Below are positions 7,241-13,236 of a stretch of 22,469 nt of DNA, one piece after another (position 1 is the first letter of the stretch; every line of letters starts with the position of its first letter). The translations under genes and the position numbers were made by a program. Origin of the DNA: an uncultured Collinsella sp. (GTDB taxonomy: Bacteria > Actinomycetota > Coriobacteriia > Coriobacteriales > Coriobacteriaceae); contig URYT01000006.1 of assembly GCA_900552185.1 (NCBI GenBank), positions 1-22,469 of the forward strand, in the 5' to 3' direction. The notes under the pieces were generated by a model, which did no database searches, had not been told where the DNA came from, and saw only the letters and a program-made list of their open reading frames with translations.

Positions 7241-7279
7241 GGGGGCCTGCCTGACATCCCATACCCCAGGCAGGCTCCC
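7241..7279. repeat. Stem-loop after EIID gene
   Basis: Twelve-base arms (7241-7252 and 7268-7279, one mismatch, core GCCTGCCT/AGGCAGGC) form a hairpin 30 bases after the EIID stop. There is no T-run, so it may be a 3'-protecting or processing structure between PTS and deglycase transcripts rather than a full terminator. Confidence 0.55.
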
Positions 7280-7287
7280 ATCCCTAA

Positions 7288-7318
7288 ATGTGTCAAAGGG
7301 ACAGCTCCTTTGACACAT
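7288..7318. repeat. Perfect 12-bp palindrome with GACAGCT loop
   Basis: Arms ATGTGTCAAAGG (7288-7299) and CCTTTGACACAT (7307-7318) are perfect complements around GACAGCT. Read across the loop, the sequence contains GGGACAG, shared with other hairpins in this window whose stems differ. Probably a dispersed intergenic repeat. Confidence 0.7.
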
Positions 7319-7408
7319 CCTCAATGGGCCGGCGACTCGGTCCAAACCACGGTAACCCTGCGAGCGCCCGGCAATGTGGCGTCGCAAAAATCGAAAGGAA
7401 TGTGTCAG

Positions 7409-8392
7409 ATGTACGAGATCGACCTTAACCTCCCTAAGCAGATCGTCGCTGACGTCCTGTCCAACCACGAGATCCACAGCGTCGCCTTCGTCGGCTGCGG
7501 CGCTTCCATGTCCGACCTTTACCCTGCCAAGTACTTCTTGGCCAACAACACGGACAAGCTGAACGTTCAGATCTTCACCGCTAACGAGTTCAACTACGAC
7601 ACGCCCTCCTGGGTCAACGAGCACACCTTCGTGATCACCTGCTCCCTCGGTGGCTCCACGCCCGAGACCGTCGAGGCCAACAAGACCGCCAAGAAGCACA
7701 ACTGCCCGGTCGTCTCCCTCACCAACAAGGCTGGCTCCGCTCTGACCGTCGACGCCGACCATGTCATCGTTCACGGCTTCCACGCCAACTACGCTGCCAA
7801 GTGCGAGAGGCCCGGCTATGCCATCGCTCTTGCTGTCGAGATCCTTCAGCAGACCGAGGGCTATGACCACTACGAGGACATGATCACCGGCCTCACCAAC
7901 GTCTTCGATCTCTGCGAGAACGCCGCTCAGCACTGCAAGAAGCTCGCCAAGAAGTTCGCCGAGGACTTCAAGGACGACAAGATGATCTACTTCATGGCTT
8001 CCGGCGCCTCCGAGAAGATGGCTTACTCTCACGCCGCCTTCCTGTTCACCGAGATGCAGTGGATCGACGCCGCCGCCTACAACACCGGCGAGTACTTCCA
8101 CGGCCCGTTCGAGGTTTCCACCGAGGGTAAGCCCTACGTCTTCTTCATGTCCGATGGCGCTACCCGTCCGATGGACGCCCGCGCCCTCACCTTCCTTGAG
8201 CGCATGGGCGCCAAGGTCGCTCTGATCGACTCCAAGGACTACGGCCTGGCTGACGCCGTGCCCGCGAGCGTCGTCACCTACTTCAACCCGCTGCTGCACC
8301 TCGCCGTTATGCGCGAGTACGGCAACCAGATCGCCGAGGCCCGTCAGCACCCGCTGACCATGCGTCGCTACATGTGGAAGCTTTCCTACTAA
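7409..8392 (+). CDS. SIS-domain sugar-amine-6-phosphate deglycase, FrlB/GfrF-like (copy 2)
   Basis: The product is 327 residues from ATG 7409, which sits 9-10 bases after AAAGGA; an in-frame ATG at 7400 is too close to that site. The first SIS loop is FVGCGASMSDLYPAKYFLAN. The candidate catalytic pair is Glu215 (TEMQW) and His231 (GEYFHGPFEV), 16 residues apart as in FraB/FrlB. The C-terminus MRRYMWKLSY matches copy 1 (TRRYMWKLDY). It would split an imported sugar-amine 6-phosphate into glucose 6-phosphate and an amino acid in the cytosol. The layout of a mannose-type PTS with two deglycases recalls the Salmonella gfr operon, where the two enzymes handle glucoselysine- and fructoselysine-6-phosphate. 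This copy retains GE before the catalytic HGP motif, as in E. coli FrlB, whereas copy 1 has CD. A terminator follows directly. Confidence 0.85.
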   Translation: MYEIDLNLPKQIVADVLSNHEIHSVAFVGCGASMSDLYPAKYFLANNTDKLNVQIFTANEFNYDTPSWVNEHTFVITCSLGGSTPETVEANKTAKKHNCPVVSLTNKAGSALTVDADHVIVHGFHANYAAKCERPGYAIALAVEILQQTEGYDHYEDMITGLTNVFDLCENAAQHCKKLAKKFAEDFKDDKMIYFMASGASEKMAYSHAAFLFTEMQWIDAAAYNTGEYFHGPFEVSTEGKPYVFFMSDGATRPMDARALTFLERMGAKVALIDSKDYGLADAVPASVVTYFNPLLHLAVMREYGNQIAEARQHPLTMRRYMWKLSY

Positions 8393-8426
8393 TCACAAGT
8401 AAGTAGACCTTACGGGTTGATTGAGA

Positions 8427-8458
8427 GGGGATGGGGTTTGCGCCCCGTCCCCTTTTTT
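8427..8458 (+). terminator. Rho-independent terminator after deglycase copy 2
   Basis: A GGGGATGGGG / CCCCGTCCCC stem with a six-base loop is followed by six T residues (8453-8458). It closes the PTS-deglycase operon 34 bases after the stop. The HAD phosphatase gene starts only 20 bases further on, so it is probably expressed by partial readthrough. Confidence 0.9.
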
Positions 8459-8478
8459 GCTATCGAAAGGAGATGCGT

Positions 8479-9108
8479 ATGATCAAGGCAGTGCTGTTTG
8501 ACATGGACGGCGTGCTGGTCGATACCGAGTGGTTCTACAACCGTCGCCGCGTGGCATTTATGGAAGAGAAGGGCTTCCACTTTGACGAGATCCCCGATCT
8601 TTCGGGGTCTAATGAGCCCGCCATCTGGAAGGCGCTGGTGCCCGACGATGTTGAGCTGCGCGAGCGCCTGCGCGTGGAGTACAAGCAGGTCTACAGCCCG
8701 GACCACCCCGTTCCGTATGCCGAGCTTCTCAACGAGCAGACGGAGCCGGTGATGCGTGAGCTGCACGAGCGCGGCGTGAAGTGTGCCATCGCAAGCTCGT
8801 CCTATCGCGAGCTCATTGACGAGCTAGTGGAGATTGCCGGTATCGCCGACGTGCTGGACTACACTATCAGCGGTCACGAGTGCAGTGCGTTTAAGCCCGA
8901 CCCCGAGATCTACCTGCGTGCCATGGAGGCGCTGGAGGTGGAGCCTACCGAGTGCCTGGTTATCGAGGATTCGCCTTTGGGCATCGAGGCCGGCAAGCGC
9001 TCCGGCGCCCGCGTCCTGGCACTGCGTCCGCACGAGGGCGTCAACCTCGACCAATCGCGAGCCGATGCCGTTATCGATAATCTGACCGACATTTTGGCCG
9101 CTTTGTAA
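8479..9108 (+). CDS. HAD-superfamily phosphatase / beta-phosphoglucomutase-like hydrolase
   Basis: The product is 209 residues from ATG 8479, seven bases after AAAGGAG; an ATG at 8473 is too close. Motif I is FDMDGVLVDTE (nucleophile Asp8, acid/base Asp10). Motif II is CAIASSSYREL. The conserved Lys of motif III lies in SAFKPDPEIYLRA, and motif IV is CLVIEDSPLGIEAG. This is a subfamily I HAD with a helical cap, the group that includes beta-phosphoglucomutase and small sugar-phosphate phosphatases. Its position right after the deglycase operon suggests it acts on a hexose phosphate from that pathway. The terminator between them weakens the link, so a housekeeping phosphatase role is also possible. 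Confidence 0.85.
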   Translation: MIKAVLFDMDGVLVDTEWFYNRRRVAFMEEKGFHFDEIPDLSGSNEPAIWKALVPDDVELRERLRVEYKQVYSPDHPVPYAELLNEQTEPVMRELHERGVKCAIASSSYRELIDELVEIAGIADVLDYTISGHECSAFKPDPEIYLRAMEALEVEPTECLVIEDSPLGIEAGKRSGARVLALRPHEGVNLDQSRADAVIDNLTDILAAL

Positions 9109-9205
9109 TGTCAATCCGCCGCGAGAAGCACGGGTTCAAACGTTTTTTGCGGTGGACTGGCTCAATTTGGTTTCGATTTTGATCCGTTTGGCTTCGATTC
9201 GGGCT

Positions 9206-9324
9206 AAGTGAGTAGACTTTTTGGCGCAGGCCGAGCACAATGCATATCTTCCTTTGTAAAACCGCAGGTCACAGAGGTGGCTGTTTTGGGTGTGCTCGGC
9301 AGATCGTAAAAAGTCTACTCACTT
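9206..9324. repeat. 119-bp palindromic element, copy 1 (MITE-like)
   Basis: Perfect 17-bp terminal inverted repeats, AAGTGAGTAGACTTTTT at 9206-9222 and its complement at 9308-9324, enclose an inner inverted pair CCGAGCACA/TGTGCTCGG. The reverse complement aligns without gaps to 15834-15952, about 70% identical by hand count, with the block TGACCTGCGGTTTTA fully conserved. There is no coding capacity and no obvious target-site duplication. It occupies much of the 354-base gap between the HAD and YitT genes. Confidence 0.85.
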
Positions 9325-9386
9325 GGAATTTAGCCCTTTGGTCGTGGGGGTTGCTGGTCCCGTTTTGGTTGTCGAGAGAGGGTGAA

Positions 9387-9417
9387 TTGAAGCGCCCCCG
9401 CACGCTCATGCTACAAT
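9387..9417 (+). promoter_or_regulatory. Candidate promoter of YitT-family gene
   Basis: TTGAAG (9387-9392) and TACAAT (9412-9417) are separated by 19 bases and lie about 45 bases upstream of the GTG start. This is a plausible sigma-A promoter with a long spacer. Confidence 0.45.
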
Positions 9418-9462
9418 CGCGGGCATGCCCCACAACTACATCTGCCTTCGAAAGGAGCCTGC

Positions 9463-10470
9463 GTGGCGAACGCCATCGAACAGCTCACGGACCGCGTGCT
9501 CGTGCTCGGCCGCCTCACCATCGTCCGCCGCGCCATTACCGCCGTGGCGGTCACCATTTCTGCCGTTCTCCAGACATTTCTGATCCAGGCGTTCATTCGG
9601 CCCGCCGACCTGCTTCCGAGCGGTCTTACCGGCGTCGCGGTCCTGCTCGATCGCGTTACCTCGCTGGGCGGCGTTCACATCGACATCTCACTCGGTATGC
9701 TTGCGCTCAACATCCCCGTGGCGCTCCTATGCTGGAGCGGCATCAGCAAGCGCTTCGTCATCTTCTCGATGATGCAGGTCGTGCTCTCATCGCTGTTCCT
9801 CAACATCTTTCACTTTGCTCCGTTTTTGGGCGACAAGATCATGCTCATCATTTTTGGCGGCGTGGTCTCGGGTCTGGGCGCTGCCATCGCGCTAAAGTCC
9901 GGCGCATCCACCGGCGGCACCGACTTTATCGCGCTGTGGGTCTCCAACCACACGGGCAAGACTATCTGGGGCGTCATCTTTGGTTTCAACTGCTTTATCC
10001 TGGCGATCTTTGGTTTTATGTTTGGCTGGGACAAGGCGGCGTATTCCATCGTGTTCCAGTTTATTTCGACCAAGACCATCGACAGTTTCTATCGTCGTTA
10101 CGATCGCGTGACGCTGCAGATCACGACGCGTAAGGCAGACGAGGTCATGACTGCCTACGTAAACCATTTTCAGCACGGCATTAGCTGCGCCGAGGTCGTC
10201 GGCGGATATAGCCGCGAAAAGATGTACCTGCTGAACACCGTTGTCTCGACCTACGAGAGTCAGGACATTATCAAGCTGGTGTGCGACGTTGATCCCGGCG
10301 CCGTGATCAATGTGTTCCACACGCTCAACTTTGTGGGCGGCTGGTGGGGTGGTCATGTCGACGAGCCCATGCCCACGGCCGTTCCCGATCCCGACAAGCC
10401 CGCACGCATGGCCAGCAGGCAGGCGCGCTTCAGCGAACAGGACAGCCTGCAGCAGGACGACGGCAAGTAG
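9463..10470 (+). CDS. YitT-family membrane protein (DUF161 plus DUF2179)
   Basis: The product is 335 residues from GTG 9463, five bases after AAAGGAG. The N-terminal two-thirds holds about five or six hydrophobic segments with the family signature FLIQAFIRPADLLPSGLTGVAVLL and GLGAAIALKSGASTGGTDFIALW. A soluble DUF2179 domain follows (about 215-300: YDRVTLQITTRKADEV ... GGYSREKMYLLNTVVSTYE), similar in fold to small ligand-binding domains. A charged tail of ~35 residues ends the protein. YitT proteins are widespread in Firmicutes and Actinobacteria, sit in the cytoplasmic membrane and have no firmly established function. The gene stands alone with its own promoter and is separated from the HAD gene by a repeat element. 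No functional link with its neighbours can be seen. Confidence 0.9.
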   Translation: MANAIEQLTDRVLVLGRLTIVRRAITAVAVTISAVLQTFLIQAFIRPADLLPSGLTGVAVLLDRVTSLGGVHIDISLGMLALNIPVALLCWSGISKRFVIFSMMQVVLSSLFLNIFHFAPFLGDKIMLIIFGGVVSGLGAAIALKSGASTGGTDFIALWVSNHTGKTIWGVIFGFNCFILAIFGFMFGWDKAAYSIVFQFISTKTIDSFYRRYDRVTLQITTRKADEVMTAYVNHFQHGISCAEVVGGYSREKMYLLNTVVSTYESQDIIKLVCDVDPGAVINVFHTLNFVGGWWGGHVDEPMPTAVPDPDKPARMASRQARFSEQDSLQQDDGK

Positions 10471-10565
10471 GGTATTGGCATTTTGCCGGTCCTGCGCAAC
10501 CCATCCGAACGAGCCCCCCCAAAAGCCCCGTTGCTTTCGAGAGGCTCTCGTTTGCCCAGATAAAA

Positions 10566-10598
10566 CCTACCAAAATGAAGCTGTCGCTTTTTGGTAGG
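10566..10598. repeat. Palindrome related to 15728-15775
   Basis: Arms CCTACCAAAA (10566-10575) and TTTTGGTAGG (10589-10598) form a perfect 10-bp stem. The preceding bases GTTTGCCCAGATAAAAC (10550-10566) also match the reverse complement of 15760-15775, so about 50 bases are shared in inverted orientation. The loop carries a GCGACAG-like sequence on the minus strand. Confidence 0.7.
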
Positions 10599-10638
10599 GA
10601 GGGTGTATCGTTTTATCATTATGAGGTAATATGAAACT

Positions 10639-10652
10639 AGACGTTATATACG
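10639..10652. promoter_or_regulatory. Candidate operator upstream of GntR regulator 2
   Basis: AGACGTTATATACG includes the 10-mer AGACGTTATA found at 4571-4580 and the 9-mer GTTATATAC, whose complement occurs at 3284-3292. It lies about 40 bases before the regulator start, which suggests autoregulation and a regulon with the transporter and PTS operon. Confidence 0.55.
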
Positions 10653-10690
10653 TATTAGTTATTTCGATATTTCGATAAGAGTGATTAGAT

Positions 10691-11410
10691 ATGCCTGCGC
10701 CCAAAAATGCACCGCTTTACCAGCAGATTTACGACGAAATCAAGGATGCGATCGAGAAAGGTGTTTATGCACCCAAGGAACGTATTCCGTCCGAGCTTGA
10801 GCTAGCCGAGCAGTACGACGTGAGCCGCATTACGGTGCGCCGCGCTGTCGAGGAGCTGTGCTCCGATGGCTACCTGGTTAAGCAGCAGGGCCGTGGCACC
10901 TTTGTCTCCACGCCGCACATCAACCGTCAGTTTCACGCCTCGACGCTGCAGACGTTTACCGCGCTGTGTGCCGGCAACGGCATGAAGGCCGGTGCGCACG
11001 TGATCGATCGCCAGATCGTTCCGGCGCGCCAAAACGAGATGGAGTTCTTTGGCCTGCAGAAGGATGCGCTGCTGCTGCATATCAAGCGCGTGCGTACGGC
11101 CGACGGCGAGCCCATCTTTGAGGAGAACATCTTTGTGCCGTTTGATGCCTATCGCGAGCTGTTGACGGCCGATCTTGAGGACAAGTCGATTTTTGCCGAG
11201 GTCGAGCGTGTTGGCGGAACGCCGATTGTCTCGGTTGGCTACCGCACGGTCGAGGCCGTTCGTGCCAATACCGAGCAGGCGGCCGAGCTGGGCATTGCTC
11301 CGCACGATCCGCTGCTCAACCTGCGTGCCGGCTTCACGGGCCCCAATGGCGAGCCGGTCCTGATGGGTAAGCAGTACTACGTGGGATCGCGCTACGTTAT
11401 GGTCATGTAA
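10691..11410 (+). CDS. GntR-family regulator, HutC/UTRA subfamily (regulator 2)
   Basis: The product is 239 residues from ATG 10691. The winged helix (about 8-72) has LYQQIYDEIKDAIEKGVY and IPSELELAEQYDVSRITVRRAVEEL, with wing LVKQQGRGTFVS. A UTRA domain follows (about 95-235: LLLHIKRVRTADGEPIFEENIFVP; the end reads LNLRAGFTGPNGEPVLMGKQYYVGSRYVMVM). This is the same architecture as the regulator at 1191-1913, but clearly divergent. Upstream bases share a 10-mer with the PTS promoter and a 9-mer with the transporter promoter, so this protein is the best candidate regulator of those units, probably responding to a phosphorylated sugar-amine. No conventional ribosome binding site is obvious just before the ATG, only GATAAGAGTG. 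A terminator hairpin starts immediately after the stop. Confidence 0.92.
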   Translation: MPAPKNAPLYQQIYDEIKDAIEKGVYAPKERIPSELELAEQYDVSRITVRRAVEELCSDGYLVKQQGRGTFVSTPHINRQFHASTLQTFTALCAGNGMKAGAHVIDRQIVPARQNEMEFFGLQKDALLLHIKRVRTADGEPIFEENIFVPFDAYRELLTADLEDKSIFAEVERVGGTPIVSVGYRTVEAVRANTEQAAELGIAPHDPLLNLRAGFTGPNGEPVLMGKQYYVGSRYVMVM

Positions 11411-11438
11411 GTTACGCGGTTTTACCAAACCGCGTAAC
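11411..11438 (+). terminator. Perfect hairpin after GntR regulator 2
   Basis: A 12-bp perfect stem, GTTACGCGGTTT with AAACCGCGTAAC, encloses a TACC loop and starts at the first base after the stop. It lacks a T-run on the plus strand, so termination there would be imperfect. Confidence 0.6.
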
Positions 11439-11452
11439 GGCTCGACGCTGCA

Positions 11453-11550
11453 AACCCGCCAGAACGGCAATCTGCCTTTCAGCTTCGACGGCATGACCAA
11501 AAGGTCAATGCCGCCTCGCTTCAAGGCACCTTGCTCGCTCTGGCGGGTTT
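11453..11550. repeat. 98-bp fold-back element with 12-bp arms
   Basis: AAACCCGCCAGA (11453-11464) pairs perfectly with TCTGGCGGGTTT (11539-11550). Inside is a second hairpin near GGCATGACC-AAAA-GGTCAATGCC. It lies between the convergent GntR and agmatine deiminase genes. It has no ORF with a credible start and looks like a structured repeat or non-coding RNA. Which strand, if any, is functional is unknown. Confidence 0.6.
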
Positions 11551-11646
11551 TCGCTGACGTTTTTCGACCTGCATCGTTGCCAGAGTTGGCACCAATGACT
11601 AATGCGGTAGCAAGCTACGTCGGTCCGATTAATCGGCTGGGTTTCT

Positions 11647-11730
11647 GAGGTGCGGCAGATTCCCGTGAAAGAGGTGCGCCGCGTACTTTGGGTACGCAAG
11701 CGACGAATGAACGGGAAGGTGCCGTGCCTC
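11647..11730. repeat. 84-bp structured fold-back downstream of agmatine deiminase
   Basis: Imperfect 20-base arms (11647-11666 with 11711-11730; 16 of 20 match plus two wobble pairs) enclose an inner hairpin GCGTAC/GTACGC at 11681-11697. It ends 14 bases from the deiminase stop (11745, minus strand). Possible roles are terminator, repeat or small RNA; sequence alone does not decide. Confidence 0.5.
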
Positions 11731-11744
11731 GGGAAGACAGACAG

Positions 11745-12950
11745 TTACGCCGAGGGTTCCTGCTGCGTAATGCAGTGGATATTTCCGCCGCCGAAGACGA
11801 CCTGCTCGGACTGAACGCCGACGCACTTGTAGACGCCCTCGCCCCAGACCTCGTCGTAGATCTTCTGGAGCGTGTCAACGGCAAGCTGGTCGTTCTCGTC
11901 GCCGTACTGCGGGACGATAACGCCGTGGTTGGTGACCAGGTAGTTCATGTAGGAGGCGATCAGCGGCTCATCGGCGACGCGCGGCTCGGCGTTCTCGTCG
12001 GCGTCGATGGTGTCGCAGGAAGTCTGGTCCATGAACAGCGGGTTCACGGGCATGCAGAGCTTGTAGACCTTCATCTTGCGGCCCTTGGCGTCAACGGCGT
12101 TGGAGAGGGTCTCGTAGATGGCGTGGCACTGCTCGTAGAACGGATACTCGGGATCGTCAGTCCAGATGCAGGCCATGACGCCCGGAGCGATGAATGTGGC
12201 GACATCATCGATGTGACCGTTGGTCTCCTCGGGGTCGATGCCCTCCTTGACCCAGATGACCTTCTCGACACCCAGGTAATCCTTGAGGTGCTCGTCCATA
12301 TAGGCGCGAAGTTCCTCGCTCCAGGGCTCGAACTTCCTCTTGAACTTGGGCCAGATGGACTCGGAATCCTCTTCCTCCTCCAGAACCGCAGAGCAGGTGC
12401 GGCCCGGGGAAAGCAGGCACTGGTCGGTCACGACCACGGTGCCCTCGCCGTCGACGGTGATGGAACCGCCCTCGAGGATCATGTCATCGGGACGATAGCG
12501 ACGGCAGCCGGAGAGCTCAGCTATCTTAAGGGCGATCTGCTCGTCCTTGTCCCACGGGAAATAGAGGCCGTCGACGAGGCCGCCGTAGGCGTTGAAGTGC
12601 CAGTGGTTGGCGCGCTTATCGCCCTTGCCATTGATAACAAAAGTGGCAGCGGTGTCGCGGAACCAAGCGTCGTCGGTGGTCATCTCGATAACGGTAACGT
12701 TCTCGTCTTCCTCAAAGACGGCCTTGCAGTTAGCGTAGTCGGCCTGATTGACGCATATGGTAACCGGAGTGAACTCGGCAATAGCGCGAGCGATGGCGGC
12801 ATATTGCTTCTGAGCCGGCTTGGCGCCATGGGCCCAGGTATCGGTGCGATGGGGCCAGCCCATCCACACGCGATCCTGCGGAGCGAACTCAGCAGGCATA
12901 AAGTAGCCGTCGGCCTTAGGGGTGGACTCGGACTCGGTGATCGTACGCAT
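11745..12950 (-). CDS. aguA: Agmatine deiminase
   Basis: The product is 401 residues from ATG 12950, with GGAGG about eight bases upstream. The family landmarks appear in order: MPAEFAPQDRVWMGWPHR (substrate entry), DDAWFRDTAATFV, DMILEGGSI, NGHIDDVATF (catalytic His) and the nucleophilic Cys near the end in VFGGGNIHCITQQEP. Agmatine deiminase converts agmatine to N-carbamoylputrescine and ammonia in the cytosol. At ~401 residues it is longer than the usual ~365-380, mainly through an acidic insertion near residues 185-215 (SAVLEEEEDSESIWPKFKRKF). An APC antiporter gene lies upstream on the same strand, which supports agmatine import coupled to product export. No putrescine carbamoyltransferase or carbamate kinase gene is in the window. 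A related role as peptidyl-arginine deiminase is less likely given the agmatine-type motifs. Confidence 0.92.
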   Translation of the reverse strand: MRTITESESTPKADGYFMPAEFAPQDRVWMGWPHRTDTWAHGAKPAQKQYAAIARAIAEFTPVTICVNQADYANCKAVFEEDENVTVIEMTTDDAWFRDTAATFVINGKGDKRANHWHFNAYGGLVDGLYFPWDKDEQIALKIAELSGCRRYRPDDMILEGGSITVDGEGTVVVTDQCLLSPGRTCSAVLEEEEDSESIWPKFKRKFEPWSEELRAYMDEHLKDYLGVEKVIWVKEGIDPEETNGHIDDVATFIAPGVMACIWTDDPEYPFYEQCHAIYETLSNAVDAKGRKMKVYKLCMPVNPLFMDQTSCDTIDADENAEPRVADEPLIASYMNYLVTNHGVIVPQYGDENDQLAVDTLQKIYDEVWGEGVYKCVGVQSEQVVFGGGNIHCITQQEPSA

Positions 12951-13235
12951 AAGATTTCCTCCAAATCGAACGATCGCTTGCTGCAGGCGGGTTACCCGCA
13001 GCCTAAAACCAAGAGGTGGCGGACGCCCGTTCCCCGGCAAAGGTCGGGGCGCCCGGCGCCGGTTTTCACGGAGTCGCACCGGCAAGCGACGACGTAACCT
13101 GGCGCGCGGAGACAAAACGCACGAAGGATACGGAAGAGAGATTGGGGCGGGCGGTGATTACCAGAGCTATCGTTCACACCCACCCCGGGGAATGGTCAAG
13201 TAGCGAGGAGGGTTGGAGCCCCGAATCCGGGTGCT
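12951..13235 (-). promoter_or_regulatory. Structured 285-base leader/intercistronic region before agmatine deiminase
   Basis: Between permease stop and deiminase start, several nested stems can be drawn: AAAACC/GGTTTT at 13005-13010 and 13061-13066 closing over CCCCG/CGGGG at 13032-13036 and 13045-13049; GCCGGT/ACCGGC at 13058-13063 and 13078-13083 as an alternative to the first; and GCGGG/CCCGC near 12987-12999. The overlap of the first and third stems suggests mutually exclusive folds. No known riboswitch class was recognised. The region may hold a separate promoter and a cis-acting RNA. Confidence 0.4.
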
Positions 13236-13236
13236 C
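13216..13236 (-). terminator. Hairpin at permease stop codon
   Basis: GAGC-CCCG and CGGG-T-GCTC pair around AATC (one bulged T), touching the permease stop codon. It may attenuate transcription from the permease into the deiminase gene. No T-run is clear on the minus strand. Confidence 0.45.

Noticed and set aside
6296..8350. A 684-codon open frame on the minus strand opposite EIIC, EIID and the second deglycase
   Set aside because: It is antisense to three clearly recognised genes with good ribosome binding sites. Its product is low-complexity (rich in Gly, His, Asp, Val), as expected from the reverse strand of high-GC genes.
8396..8412. CAAGTAAGTAGACC, similar to the end of the 119-bp element
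   Set aside because: Only about 12 bases match, with no opposite terminal repeat and no element body, so it is not supported as a solo end.
11688..13097. A 469-codon open frame on the plus strand across the agmatine deiminase gene
   Set aside because: The minus strand carries all deiminase motifs, and the plus-strand product is Val/Asp/Gly-rich without any domain. It is a high-GC shadow.
12951..13235. Possible cobalamin-type riboswitch suggested by GGTGCGACTCCG on the minus strand
   Set aside because: Only the first bases resemble the cobalamin core. The later conserved GCCACTG-type block is absent, and agmatine genes are not usual targets.
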